Source: Hepsetus odoe (lineage: Eukaryota > Chordata > Actinopteri > Characiformes > Hepsetidae). Taken from it: a stretch of DNA of 64,000 nucleotides. Numbering within the stretch: the first letter of the stretch is position 1; the number at the start of each line of letters is the position of its first letter. The notes beneath the pieces were generated by a model. That model was not told the DNA's origin and did not search any database. It was given only the letters and a program-made list of their open reading frames with translations. A program made the position numbers and the translations under genes. The stretch lies in contig CM029387.1 in NCBI GenBank assembly GCA_017165825.1, positions 11,060,535 to 11,124,534 on the forward strand, given 5' to 3'. This document shows, piece after piece, positions 1 through 12,860 of this stretch.

Positions 1-690
1 ACAAGGTTCCTTCTCTTATTTTGTCTCCGAAACATCTAACCCTCCCTAACATACTAATTTCTAATCCTGTCCATCTTTGTTATTCCTAATAAAAAATCTC
101 AGCACCTTTAACACTGACACCTCCAGCTCCACTTTCTGTCTTTTCATCAGCGCAGCGTTCTCCAACCCACATGGCATACAGTCCTGTAAACCTTTCACTC
201 TTGCAGGTACCTAAGACTTCATTTCTTTTTTTGCCATTACTCTGAACTGTTGATCCCAAGCATTTAAATTCCTTCATCCTTGTCACTTCCACTCCCTGCA
301 TCTTGAACACTCCACTTTCAATCCTTTCATTCACACTCATGTATTCACTCTTTGTCCTACTCACTTTCATTCTTCTCCTCTCTAGAACATATCTCCACCT
401 CTCCCAACGTCTCCTCAAGCTGCTCCCTACTCTGGCTACAGATCAGAATGTCATCAGCAAACATCATCATCCACAGAGCTCCTGTCTATCTTTGACCATC
501 AGCCTTTCCATAACCACTGCAAACAAGAATGGGCCCAGCGCTGATCCTTGATGTAATCCAACATCAACTTTACTCCTACTGCAGACCTCACCCACTGCCC
601 TCATACATATCTGTGGACTTCTGAACAACTTTGTTTATGTCTTATCACCTGCATTATACCAAAAATTATGACATATCAGATGAATTCCCA
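1..690 (-). mobile_element. RTE-clade LINE fragment (reverse transcriptase region)
   Basis: Minus-strand translation in broken frames gives the reverse transcriptase of an RTE-type non-LTR retrotransposon. A GSALGPFLFAVVMERL-like stretch is followed by the catalytic FADDI box (about 447-461), then an ERRRMKVSRTKSEYM-like and a KEFKCLGSTVQSNG-like segment, all typical of fish RTE elements. Several frameshifts and stops make it a dead copy, and the left window edge cuts it. Family assignment is from recognised motifs; no database search was possible. Confidence 0.8.
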
Positions 691-889
691 TTTATTGAGG
701 AGAGTGAATGCACTCATTAACATGTAGTAATGCGATGAAATATCCGATAATTCTGTAAATTGAGCAAAACAGCGGGGAATGCTTTTACACAAAAACAACA
801 GAGATGGATATTAAATCTATTGTTAGAAGGAAAATAAAAACTCATCTTCGTGCCTTGCCAATAAAATACAAAATTTAAAAAATGTTCCC

Positions 890-1050
890 TTGTGCGCGTG
901 CGGCAGTGAACGCGCACGCGCACACGCCTGCCTACGTTGCCACAGCAGCCGGCCTGTAACCATGTGACGCAGGCGCAGCTGGCTCGTCTCCTCTCCTCGG
1001 CTGCGCCCGGACAACAACGCGACGCCGCTTCTCTCCGCCTCGCGCACGGC
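890..1050 (+). promoter_or_regulatory. pip4p1: CpG-rich promoter region of pip4p1
   Basis: The 160 bases before the start codon are strongly GC/CpG-rich, unlike the AT-rich surroundings, and have no TATA box. They hold an alternating GCGCACGCGCAC stretch (about 911-925, NRF1-like) and a CATGTGAC sequence at 961-968. The latter is an E-box variant resembling the TFEB/TFE3 CLEAR element. Mammalian TMEM55B is known to be induced by TFEB, so the site is plausible, but function here is inference. Confidence 0.6.
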
Positions 1051-1219
1051 ATGGCAGACGGCGAGCGGTCACCGCTGCTCTCCGACCTCGGCGACGGCGC
1101 ATTGGGCAGCAGCGGCAACGGCGGCGTGTCTCCTGGTCCGACCCCGTACGGTCAACCCAGCAAACCGCAGAGTGAGTGGTTAGCAGGGCTAGCTAGCACT
1201 GCAGCTCGCGGCCAAATCA

Positions 1220-1253
<34 letters not shown>

Positions 1254-4200
1254 GCTCTCTCTCTCTCTCTGACCAGCGGTGCATCACGCTCCTTGCATTT
1301 TGTCTCTATTGTGCAGTTTGGATGAGCGGCTTCTTTTCCCAGGCGGGAGGATTCCGGGTTTGACTCCTGAGCACCGAGCTGCTTCTATTTGGCAGATTAG
1401 CAGCGCCGCGCGGATTAAAAGATTTATCTCAATAAGCAGATGATGAAATGTATCCTGCTTGTTCGGTCAATCATCAACGGGTCAAACTGCCCCTCTGACC
1501 ACGTTCAACAGCAAGTGCACAATCATTGTTTTTCAGCGACCAGCTCGCTCGTGAGAGCTCTTCTCTTTTAATCCTTCAGTGAACACACTGATAAATGCTC
1601 ACCTTTAGAGCTACAGCTGATGGGTGGGCTATTTTATTTATTATTAGGGTGACTGCGTGGAGATCCTATTTCAGCGATTGAAAGAAAACATGTTTGACTA
1701 CATGACGTTCACAAACACTATATGGTAATTTGATCGACAGGCCGGTCGGGCCACTCCTGAAGCGATGCTTGCTACCGGACGATTAAAGTCGACCAATCAG
1801 TGAGTTCGGTGGGCGGGGCCGTGTCAGGATGATGCTCGGGCGAAGGGGTGGATTTTCCTGAACCCTCCTGGAGAACGTGTTTCTCGATTGATGCATTTTA
1901 AGGCAGATGGCACTATTTCAATAGAATGATTGACCATAACTTAAATGCATTATTTAGACTGCGCGCCCACGCGCTGGAGTGAGGCTGCATTCCAGTAGTA
2001 ACCTCATAAAGAGTCTTTCAGCTAAATCCAAGAACGAATCCCATTTTCACATCCTAATTCACGAGTGTCCGAAAATTGCACTGGGGACAATGATCTATTT
2101 AGATAAAAAAAAGAACTCCCTATACTGTTCACTCCAGCTTAGTAGAGCTGTTTGCTTCTTCAAACCAGCAGGTCTCACCATACAAAAGTCTTGCTGATAG
2201 AGTTTGTGGCTTCTGAGTAAATTATATTAAAGTTGGCAAAATACGGTCTAGCTAGTTTTTAGTAACAGGCTGTTTGGCATGACAACAACTGAAGGGAAGC
2301 TTTACTGAAGATCCAGAGGACTTCGATGTTGTTTACTCAGCATGTCTGTTCTATTCCCTTTACCTAGTATCAGAATGTTTCAGTCTGATGACCAGCATAT
2401 TCATTATGTCTCCTTCCTCTCTCTCTGACATCTGACTGTAACGGATTTAACTAGCTGTGAAGTGAGAGATTGTGATTGTGGAATCATGCTTCTTTAATGG
2501 TGTTTTGGTGCAATAGATTTCTTGTTTTGTTTGAGCTTTTATGTAATGATTGATTTGTCTATGGCCTTCTCTTTGGGATTGAATTAATAAGCTTTTAAAA
2601 AAGACTCTCTTTCTCTCTTTCTCCTTTTTTCTTTCTCTCTTTCTCTCTCTCTCTCAGGCTTTGCTCCATTTCCAAGCCCATCTCAACCCTCTGTGCTTTT
2701 GGGGGAAGATCCTCCACCTTACTCACCCCTGACGTCCCCTGAGAGCGGCAGTGCTCCTGTGATCAGCTGCCGGGTTTGCCAGTCCCTCATCAGCGTCGAG
2801 GGCAAGATCCACCAGCATGTGGTAAAATGCGGTGTCTGCAATGAAGCTACAGTAAGTTTGTCAAACACACAAACTCAAAAGTGTGCATAATCAGTTACTT
2901 GTATGACTACATTTGTTTGGGCTATTTGTTCTGTAACTAAATCACTCTGGCCATAAATGATTGTCACAGGAGCTGAGCATATGTGCATGGTCAATTGCAG
3001 AAACATGTAGAGTTTGGTTATTTGGGCTTTCTATGCTTCTTTTAAAAAGGAACCTCACCACAAACATTCATTTTTGATTTGTGTGACGTATCAGAATCAG
3101 GAACTAGGTTGAGACCATTTAATATCAAGCACCTCTGAAAAACCAAAAAAATTTTTCAAACTTGAAGCATTTCATCAAGTTGTGTTGTGTTGTGTTCAGT
3201 CAATAAAACAGTGTAAGACAGTATCTGAGGCTTAACACTTTTCAGTTTTTCAGTCATATATACAATGACTTATTAGTCATATATATGTATGTGTGTATGT
3301 TATAATATGCATATTTACTGTAAATAATACTGCATCACTTTACCACCTGGGCACTTGGTGATCATCATGTCCGTTCATAATTTCTCCTTTCCTTTGGATC
3401 AACACAACTGATGACATCACTTTAGTTATTTCAGTTTTTTCACAAACATGTTTTATTTTTAACAGAAGTGAGATTGGTTTTGACAGCATTTGTTCTGTTT
3501 TTAGGAGTTTTCTACCATCCTGTTGAGCAGGTCAGCTGATAAGTGTATTTTCTATAACATGGCATCTGAACTGAGCCTACAGCATTTTTTTTTCTCTGTA
3601 TTGTTGAAGTTAAATGACATCTTTTCTTGCAGGTCAGCCCTCTGTCTGTCATCAGAAAATCTGGTCTAGTTTTTGTATGAAATTACCCTGAGCCTGCCTG
3701 CTTGAACAGGAAAAGATAATTTGGCCGACAAATCATGGCCAATCACAGACTGAACAGGTCATTAATATAAAATGTTATTAAACACACAGAGCATATTGTA
3801 GCATTTTTTGTATTTAATTAGGTACTTTGTGTACTTAATTTTACTTTGAAAATCAAAAAAACATGTAATTTGGCACCAAAACTTTTGGAGAAGTTTAGAG
3901 AGAGAAAAAAAAAAAAGCAGTTCAGTGTACAATTTAAATAGGTTTGCAAATATAAAATATAATTATAGTCTACTCTGCAGTTCATAGTCTATTCATGGTC
4001 CCACCCTTTTTATGCTGGAAGGGTTTCAGTTCAAACTGCTTTTTAATGCAGCATTATTTTGCATAAATATGACTTTTATTACATTAAACCAGTGTTGTAA
4101 TTAGACATCAGAAGAGTTCTTTGAGCCCAACTCCACCTCCAGCTCCAGCTGTAAAATAGACTTGTTCATGTGATTTCCAAAACCTAACAGAACCTGATTT

Positions 4201-7200
4201 GCAAAAAATAAAGCTCTTCAGAAAAAAGTGGGTATACAAGGGATATGCTGGCTGCTGAGGTGATGCTAATGCAAGATAACAGAAAGAAGTGAAAGCATAG
4301 TCATTCAGGCCTTTGCCTCTCATTTCAGTGCCAGGCCTGCATTTATAGTGTCTCATCAATGTAATGAATCGTCTGTGTTGAGTCAGGTGACTTTCTGTTG
4401 CAATGAAATAGAATAGGTCCAGTGCATGAAGCTGTTAAACTGAATCTTTGTTGCAAATAGCTAAAACAGCATGTTTCACTTTCTCTTTCCTTTTAAAGCA
4501 CTCTGCAATCCTCAGACTTCAGCTTTTATTTCCTCTTTAATTTCAAGCATTCCACGCAACATTTCTTGCTCGAATACTGTAACTTGTATTTTTTTTTTTT
4601 TCCTCCCTCTCTCCTTGTAGCCCATAAAAAATGCTCCAGCAGGGAAGAAGTATGTGCGCTGTCCCTGTAACTGTCTGCTCATCTGCAAGGTCACATCTCA
4701 GCGGATCGCCTGCCCGCGGCCGTACTGGTGAGAAAAAGCCAAGACATATGTCTAGTTAGGATGAATAGTTGAGCAAAATGATAAAAGGGAAACGTTTTCA
4801 ACAAGCCTGCTGTTTCTGTAATGCTCTGTTATGTAACGCTTTTGCTTGCTTTTTTTTAATAGATAACAGGTTACTATATTACGTGAGTTACTTCTATTGC
4901 GTGAGTGCACAGGTGGCAAGCTTGTTGATCAGCAGAGGTTGTTGTTTAGTTTTTAAAAGTTAAGAGTAAATCAAACTATTTAAGTACATGCAACTTTTCC
5001 CCCCACTTCCAAACTGCTTTATTAAACTGGCAAAGACATGTTGGCAGGATTCAGAACTCCGTATGACCTACTATAACTACAGAAAAATAAATCAACAACA
5101 TACCTAACACTATGGGCTGACTTTGATGACAACAGTGCTGTTTTCTTGGAACCACCTCAGAGGCAGGATAGGTGATCTACAATTATCATTTGTGACAATG
5201 ACCATCATTAATACAGAGTAATCTGTTTTAAAATCTGTTTTAAAATCTGTTTAAAATTGCTTTTAAAAATAAGGTTTTTTTTTTTAAGGTTTTCCATTTT
5301 ATTGCTTATAAGTCACACTGTGTCCTTAATCACATTGAAAAGTTGCTGCTGACATTAAATTAGCATTGGGTGTAATTTTTCAGAGGTTTGGGGATGTATT
5401 CATGGGAAAAAAAATCTGAGATCTTGAATGCTAGTGTTGTTGAATGCTGGTGCAAAACCAGAGAAAAAAAATTTAGACTCCAAACATTTTATAGCTGATT
5501 GGCTACTTCTTGAGTAAGAGGAAAATTGTTTCAATTAGAATTTTTGTGAAACTACTCCTTAAGCAGTATATAATCCATTAATGCAAAATAGGTAATATGA
5601 ATAAAAGATTTATAACCAGTAATGCTTACAGGAATCTACTGGCTTTATTTGTTTTATTAACCGTTTTATCACTTTTGAAGGATGATTTCAGTTTAGTATT
5701 TAGGATAGGCCTGGTCATATCCCTCATAGGGAATTCCTATGTTACAGCCATTTCATAACTTAATTTGCTTGAGAGAGGATGATCCCTTAGAGAGATGAGG
5801 TTTTGAGTCAACACAAAAGGGTCAACATTTGTAGCCCAAAATTGTTGCGAAATCATTGCGGCTTCATATATTCCCTTTTTCAAACTGGTAATACCAGTTT
5901 TAGTCAAAGCTGCTTGCTATAGCTAAAGGCTACACAGCTGTCAGTAGAGATAAAGGTGCTACAGTTTTAAACAAATAGCTAGACAAAGCAGTTATACACA
6001 AAATATACTGGTGTCTGAAAGATTTCTTTTTCACATTGCAACATTTATATGTATAGCTGATTTACACATTTACAATAATACAGTCCAGAACAAAAGTTTA
6101 AGACCATTTGACAAATGGCAAAAAATCATTTGTTGCATGGTTGGAGCTTAACAAGCTTCCAAGTAGAGCTTCAACATGCTACAAGAAGAAATGGGAGTGA
6201 GACAAAACATTTCTTTGAGCATGCAATTTATTGATGAAAACGCTTAAACTGAAACAGGCTGTTTTACAGTTGATCAAAAGTTTAGGACCACACCTCCAAA
6301 AATCCTGTAAACCCCCCAAAACAGAAATCAAAGTTCCAAACATGAACTCCGTAATGAGTAGCTCCACCGTTATTGTTGATCACGTCAATAATGCGTTGCG
6401 GTATGTTTGATGCACATGTTTCCCTGAGGTGAGTGGGAACATTTCTCCAAGTGGTGAAGACGGCCACACGAAGGGCATCTACTGTCTGGAACTGTTGTCC
6501 ATTTTTGAAAACTTCCCTTGCCATCCATCCCCAAAGGTTCTCAATTGGATTTAGATCAGGGGAACATGCAGGATGATCCAAAAGAATGATGTTATTCTCC
6601 TGGAAGAAGTCCCTTGTCCTGCGGGCATTGTGTACTGTAGCGTTGTCCTGTTGAAAAACCCAGTCGTTACCACACGGACGAGGGCCCTCAGCCATGAGGG
6701 ATGTTCTTTGCAACATCTGGACATATCCAGCGGCTGTTTGATGCCCCTGCACCCCCTGAAGCTCCATTGTTCCACTGAAGGAAAAAGCACCCCAGACCAT
6801 TATGGCGCCCCCTCCACTGTGGCTTGTAGAAAACATCTCAGGTGGGATCTGCTTGTCATGTCAGTAATGTTGGAAACCATCAGGACCATCAAGGGAAAAT
6901 TTTGTATTTTTTTTCTCATCAGAGAATAAAACTTTCTTCCACCTTTCAATGTCCCATGTTTGGTGCGCTCTTGTAAAGTCTAAACGGTCAGTTCTTCAAG
7001 GAAACGAGGCCTTTGAAGACGTTTTTTTGTTTTTGAAGCCCTTCAGTCTCAGATGCCGTCTGATGGTTATGGGGCTGCAGTCGGCACCAGTAACAGCCTT
7101 AATTTGGGTTGAGGATCGTCCAGTGTCTTGACGGACAACCAATTGGATCCTCCGGCCCAGTGCTGGTGAAATTATTTTGGGTCTTCCACTTTACTTTTTT

Positions 7201-9821
7201 GTTCCATAACCCTCAGGATCATTTAAGAAATTCCAAATGACTGTCTTACTGACTGTCCCACCTCATCAGCGATGGCGCACTGCGAGAGATCCTGCTAATG
7301 CAGTTCAACAACCCAACCACGTTCAAAAAGGGAAATTTTTTTTTTCCTTTGCCATCAGAACATAATGACAGTGTGACTACCTGACAGAAAATGGCAATGA
7401 ATCCACATTTTTGCACAGATTTCGCCTTTTAAAGGGATGTGGTACTAAGATTTTGATCAGTTGTAAAACAGCCTGTTTCAGTTTAAGCGTCGTTTTCAAT
7501 AAATTGCATGCTCAAATGTTTTCTCACTGTCTCACCCATTTCTTGTTGTAGCATGTTGAAAGTGGAAAAAAAAGTGAAAGTGACAACCCTTGTCATTGCG
7601 AGGTCACAGCACAGCACACAGGACCTCTGCATTTAACCCAGTTCCAACCATGCAACATATGATTTTTTTGCCATTTGTCAAGCGGTCTTAAACTTTTAAT
7701 CGGGACTGTGTAACCAAGGCCAAGTTTTTCCCAATTGAAAAATCTGCTTTTTTACAGTTCCTCTTGTCCCACCTCTTCTACATTGTAAAGCATTGTAAAC
7801 TGTGAGATTAGGTTTGAAGAAAGTTTGCTTGAAATCACAGTGCAGTGACTAAAGCATGTTTTTATTTGTGTGTGTGTGTGTTTTGCAGTAAGAGGATTAT
7901 TAATTTGGGGCCAGTACACCCTGGTCCTGCTAGTCCAGACCCACAACCTACTGGAGCACGAGTGTCATGTGGGCACTGCAGCAACACCTTCTTGGTACTG
8001 CTTCAGATAATATAATATTAACTGCTGTCATCATATACATTAGTAAAGCTTATGTAGTACTGTCTGTGAGCCCACACAAGAACATGATCATGCTTTCCTT
8101 GTAATAGTTATCATTTCCGACAGCAGCAACAGTTGTATGTCACTAAAGTGGACTTCCCCACCATTGTCTTCTTAATTGTTTTGTTTTGTTAAAATTTCAG
8201 TGGACAGAGTTTACTGATAGGACACTGGCCAGGTGTCCCCACTGCAGAAAAGTGTGAGTGTTCATTTAAGCACACAATGGATAATTTATAAATAATAGTT
8301 TATATATTCATATATATTTACTTCCTGTCCCTCAGACAGCTGGGTGTATAATGATTGGCTCCTTTGATAAAGATGGGTGAAAATGTCATGATAAAATGTC
8401 TATATAATTAATTTGCTTAGTCTTACAACGAAAATAAGAAAGATATATCAAACTGAATTAAAAACAATTGACAAAAATATAAATAAAAAAAATAAATCTT
8501 AAAATCAGTTCTTCCTTCAACCTCCCTTTAACAACATATTACAGCAATAAGTCTTCTCATATAATGACTTGGGAGAAGTGTATAGAACAGGTAATCTGAG
8601 AGAAATCCTCAATGCATTATCACTCGTTGTTACTCTTTCTAACTCTTCTCCTTAGTTCAGCACATTATTTCAATGAGGTTTATGTCAGGGGAGTAAGACA
8701 GCCTTTTGTCAAAAGTTTACTGTGAATGAAACTGAACTATTTAAAAACAAAGGCTATTTTTCTGTATCATATTTACCCATCTTTTACTAGTGCTGCTATT
8801 TAAAAAAAAATAAAATAAAATTGCCTGTAATTTCTGAAATGTTTGTTATGTGTTTACCTGTCTACATTGCATATGTGCATCTCCAAAAGCATTCCTAATC
8901 TAATGCCTCCTTTCTTCACCTGCAGCTCTTCTATTGGCCAGCGGTACCCAAGACGGCGTAGTCTGTGGTGTTTCCTGCTCTGTTTGCTCTTCAGCATCTC
9001 AGCTGCTGGTCTGATTGTGAGTGTAATTTCAGACTGAACATACACAGCCTTTCATACAAAGTCTTTCAGCACTTTGTGGGTAAAAACAAATTACTCAACA
9101 AAATAGCTGCATGTTTGTGTTATGTCATGGAAAGGCAGCAGGGCACAGATGTTAAAGCAGCAAGCCATGACAGCTCATGAAGTTTTCAACTTGATTTAAG
9201 GTTTATGTGAAGTAAAAGCCTCTATTCATGGTAAAACAGTAACAGTTATTAACCCCCTTCATTACATGCACGTAGTTATATTTTGTTAAACCCCTTTACC
9301 CTTTTCTTCAATGGTTAGGACCCTAACAGGACCACCCGTGCTTAGGTATTATTTAGGTGGTAACAGATTTTGGTTCAGTTAACATCGTTTGTTCAATACT
9401 GTTAATCTAAGTCTAAGGTCTTGGTTAAAATTGGATGCCTTTATCATGATGCTTATTACATAACTGCTAAAATAATTTAATTATTATTATGATAGTATTA
9501 TGTAAGGTAAGTGGTTATATGGGTGAGGACTTGAAGAATGGGCCTACATATGGTGCACTGAGTTTATATGTTTATTGGAAACTCATGTTGTAATAGTAAC
9601 TGTGAATCTCTGTTTCATTCTCTCATCCTACCTCTCCCTCTCTATCCATCCTTTCCTCTCTTCCTTCCTCTTCTTAGGCAGGGACATGGTCACAGGCGAG
9701 GATGTATGGTGGGATCTATGCTGCATGGGCAGCTTTACTACTGCTGGTCTTGGTGACGCTTGCCAGAGCACTCTACTGGAGCTGCCTACGAGTTAGCCAA
9801 CCCCTACAAAACTTCACATAG
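1051..9821 (+). CDS. pip4p1: pip4p1 (TMEM55B), type 1 PtdIns(4,5)P2 4-phosphatase, 7 coding exons
   Basis: Coding exons: 1051-1171, 2658-2851, 4621-4727, 7889-7994, 8201-8253, 8926-9016, 9678-9821. All phases agree and encode 271 residues. The protein is a lysosomal/late-endosomal membrane protein reported to remove the 4-phosphate of PtdIns(4,5)P2; mammalian TMEM55B also recruits JIP4 for lysosome movement. It starts [16 protein letters not shown], then has a proline-rich segment with [17 protein letters not shown], and cysteine-rich zinc-binding-like CxxC pairs (CRVCQ, CGVC, CPCNC, CGHC, CPHC). The family C-X5-R phosphatase signature CKVTSQR is at residues 127-133. Two membrane helices lie at about 207-226 and 238-258, and the chain ends QNFT. 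The start is supported by the family-conserved [10 protein letters not shown] and the CpG promoter. Candidate AATAAA signals lie at 10383 and 12156; which one is used is unknown. PIP4P2 is the alternative, but the N-terminus and the QNFT end favour PIP4P1. Confidence 0.96.
1172..2657 (+). other. pip4p1 intron 1
   Basis: GT-AG intron. A (CT)n tract (1221-1270) lies just after the donor and another pyrimidine-rich tract (2607-2656) forms the acceptor. Nothing else recognisable is seen. Confidence 0.7.
2852..4620 (+). other. pip4p1 intron 2
   Basis: AT-rich intron with a donor at ACA|GTAAGT and an acceptor at TTGTAG|CCC. No gene or identifiable element is seen in it. Confidence 0.7.
4728..6080 (+). 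other. pip4p1 intron 3, part before the Tc1 element
   Basis: AT-rich intronic sequence with no recognisable gene or repeat other than short homopolymer runs. Confidence 0.6.
6282..7330 (-). pseudogene. Tc1-like DD34E transposase, inactivated
   Basis: The 3' part (6282-6836) is open and carries the [11 protein letters not shown] motif, the second catalytic Asp in QQDNATVHN, and the catalytic Glu in NPIENLW. There are 34 residues between that Asp and Glu, the DD34E spacing of Tc1. Reading upstream in the same frame gives [14 protein letters not shown] with the first catalytic Asp, but a TGA interrupts the chain where a Trp would be expected after it. A frameshift follows further upstream near 7000. 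The copy is therefore inactive, though only lightly damaged. Confidence 0.88.
7561..7640 (-). mobile_element. SINE 3'-end fragment nested in the Tc1 inverted repeat
   Basis: Reading the minus strand gives GGGTTAAATGCAGAGGTCC, then a GTGTGCTGTGCTGTGAC segment, then a tail rich in GTCACTTTCACTTTTTT. This is the typical 3' half of a widespread fish tRNA-derived SINE. It replaces about 24 bases that are present in the matching left inverted repeat of the surrounding Tc1 element. Confidence 0.65.
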
Positions 9822-11410
9822 AAACAGACAGGGAAGAAGGATGGGGAATAGAGAGAGCAGTAGGTGGTAGATAGATGGTTGGGAGAGTGAGTCACAATGT
9901 TGGATGGATTGAGGGAGGAAAATATAGTGGAAAAAGTTAGGCAGGGAGCTACAAAGGAGCTTGAGGAAAGTATGAAGAGGTAGCAGCAGAGATTAGGGTG
10001 TTGAGGAGGGTCAGGTGAGTGGATGGAAGGAATGGGATCAGGTAAAGTTTGACAGCATTTTTAAAAGAAATATTTATTTAGCTCAAGTGCTGTTGAGCGT
10101 TGGATGATGACTTTGCGTTACCGATGACTGTGCTCAAATTTGCTGATGCGTTACGCAACTAATCTCCAGTCGCCCAAGCATTTTAATTCTGTACATTCCA
10201 AACAGACACACAAACATACATGCATACGTGCTTGTGCCCACTAAAATGCATTTTAAGCCATTTGTGGTTGCAGTACCTTAGTTGCCCATTTGGCATGGTT
10301 TAAATACACTACCACATATGCATTCATGAACACACATATATACTGGCTGTCAAAAGCAAGAGGACTCCTAACTTGGTCTTTTAATAAATGTGTTTTCTGT
10401 AACTTAACATGTTTGACTGAAAGCTGCTGTGTTCTATCTCCTAGTGATATTGGTACTCATCAGCAGCTTTCAGGAGTTTAAGCCACCTTAATTATAGTTT
10501 GGATATACTAAGAAAGAGAATATCGTCCTTGTAAAATACAAGAAAAAAAAAAAAATCAAACATTATTCTAAAAATGTCATAGGTAGGCAAAGCTTCCTCA
10601 AACTTTTGACAGGCATTGTCCCCCCGCTTCTCATCGAATCCGTTTAATTCTAGAAGACTGGATGAACAGGAGCAGACTGGAGGTGTTGAGTAGCAATCAG
10701 TCTTGATCGATTAGATGTGTTTTGATCATTAATGTAAAGTAATGTACAGTCAGCAATGTCCGTTAGAAGCGTTGTGAGTGCTGCTGTTATCCGTGCGTCT
10801 GCAGTCCAAAGTGTATAGAGGCCTTAAAGAGAGATGATACTGTCTCTCCCACAAAGGGGCTCTGCTTCAAATCACACAAGTGCATACAGACAGACACACA
10901 CACACACACACATACACTCTTTCTCTCTCTCTCTCTCTTTCATGACCACACATACCCACATGCTCTAGGGCTGTGACTACATATTGGCATAACTATATAT
11001 TGTGATATTAAATTATGATGTAGTTAACTTTGATCCAAATATGTATTGTCATTTGACATTTTGGGCCCTTCGATCTTGATAAGAAATCAAGGTTTAACAT
11101 CAAAGATACGTCCCTGTTTTTATTTATATACAGAGACTATTTTTTGGACAAAAAAAGTTGCGATTTTGTTTCTGGATGCTTATTATCTTCAAGTTAATGT
11201 GAAGTGCTTAAAACTGTGGTATAATCTGTTAACATGATTATAATAATCTGAAGAGATGATCATAATCTCAGCCCATAGGGTAAACACACATTCCGGCAGA
11301 AATACTGAACACCAGTAGAGGGTACTGTAGTAACACAGTTTTTAATGTTTTATTTATTGTTGCACAGTACAGAAAAAATCCATGCTCTCAGTTTGTCTAG
11401 TTCATCACGT

Positions 11411-11411
11411 G

Positions 11412-11453
<42 letters not shown>
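11411..11453. repeat. (CA)n microsatellite
   Basis: About 21 uninterrupted CA units. Confidence 0.95.
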
Positions 11454-11455
<2 letters not shown>

Positions 11456-12702
11456 CATGAACAATCACGCAGTCATCCAAGATTTTTTTTTTTTTTTTTG
11501 GTGTATAAATATAAATTTTTCTCTTAAAAAATACTGACTGTTCTGTTGCACTATTGAGGAGCTAACATTGAATCCTTAAGAATATTTTTCTTTATTTTCT
11601 CTTATTTTTAATGTGAAATCACTACAGCGTTATGGATTTTGATTTATTTTTATGTACTAACAAAATGAAGCGTTAAAATGAAACATACACCCTCTCTCTC
11701 CCTCGCCATGACTGATGAAATGAAGGACCTGCGTTAAAGTGACCACTTGAGGGATTCTCTTACTATTTATGACCTGAAGAATGATGTTGTTTTGTTTATG
11801 ATTATATAAAATTTGTCATGTTATTAACTCCAACATGTTTAAAGTTGCGATCAAAGAAGTGTGCTAATCACAGTTATATGGGTTTCTGTGTTTAACTGCT
11901 CTGTCTAAAGCTTAGTTCAGGACTTTAGGCACCTTTAGTCAGTCCTGTCAGTTTCATGGATATGGAGAAACTTTTTCTTTTTTGGTCTAGGTTTATCACT
12001 CTGTGCCCTAGCAGTGAACACTTTTTAAAGAAATATTCCAGCATTTTTCAACCTGGCCTTTATCTTCTGCATTTGTAAAATACCACTGTTTTCATTGATC
12101 ATGGACCACAATTTTGATCTAGAACTGAAACGGTGGATATTTGCTGAACTCTTTGAATAAACAATATTTAATCCAAGGCTAGTTTTTAGATGTCTTGGCA
12201 TTAGAGTTGAGATTGTTTCATTAGAGCTCTTTTTCTAAATTTCATTTGCAACCTCTAAGCACCTTCAACAAAGTTTAAAATGTTTTCTGGTAGACAAAAG
12301 CATCTGTCACACTGCTACATTTGTAATGTAATGGATTCTTCCTCATGTGCACAGATTAGCAGTTTAATCTTAAATCTTAATCTGAAAAAAAAAAAGTTTG
12401 CAGGTATTCATCAACTGCATTCAACTGAGTTCTGTTTCATGTCAGGGTCAAATGTCTAAATTATTTTCTGTAGAAGTTGACTGTGTATTGCAGTTGCAGA
12501 GAGATTAGCTCGAAAAATGCTGAAGTATTCCTGTCAGATCTAAGCTCTATTGCACCTGATTCAGACTGTTCTGTTGCTCTTTATCCTCATATCTTGCATT
12601 TAAAACATGATAGAATCACTAGGCATGATTACTGTGTTTGGTGTTTGATGGGCTCAGGCGTCTAATTTAGAACATTAGAAAAGTTTTTATAATGCCTTAT
12701 AC

Positions 12703-12860
12703 CAGTGGTGCACAGTTCTGGTTCTGAAGGGCTGATCACAGTTCAGTAGCTCCCTTTCTTAATTACATCGACTAAGCCTGACAATTAACAGGTGAGTTGA
12801 ACTAGGCGTTTTTTTAAGCCATTAAGGAGCTCCAGGACCAGAGCTGGACTCCAGTTCAAT
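12703..12860. mobile_element. Possible palindromic MITE
   Basis: The left end, CAGTGGTGCACAGTTCTGG followed by a TTCTGAAGGGCT stretch, is imperfectly complementary to the right end, AGCTCCAGGACCAGAGCTGG. The arrangement resembles the hAT-type MITE at 34228-34395. No clear target duplication is visible, so confidence is limited. Confidence 0.4.

Larger units (their letters stand above)
6081..7708 (-). mobile_element. Tc1/mariner element in pip4p1 intron 3
   Basis: The two ends are inverted copies. CAGTCCAGAACAAAAGTTTA at 6081 pairs with the sequence ending near 7708 in CGGGACTG. A further inner inverted repeat lies at about 6225-6290 versus 7450-7525 (GAAACAGGCTGTTTTACA and its complement). 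Both sides are flanked by TA, with two extra bases on the right. Total length is about 1.63 kb, the usual size for Tc1 elements, and the transposase is on the minus strand. A SINE fragment interrupts the right inverted repeat (7561-7640). Confidence 0.9.
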
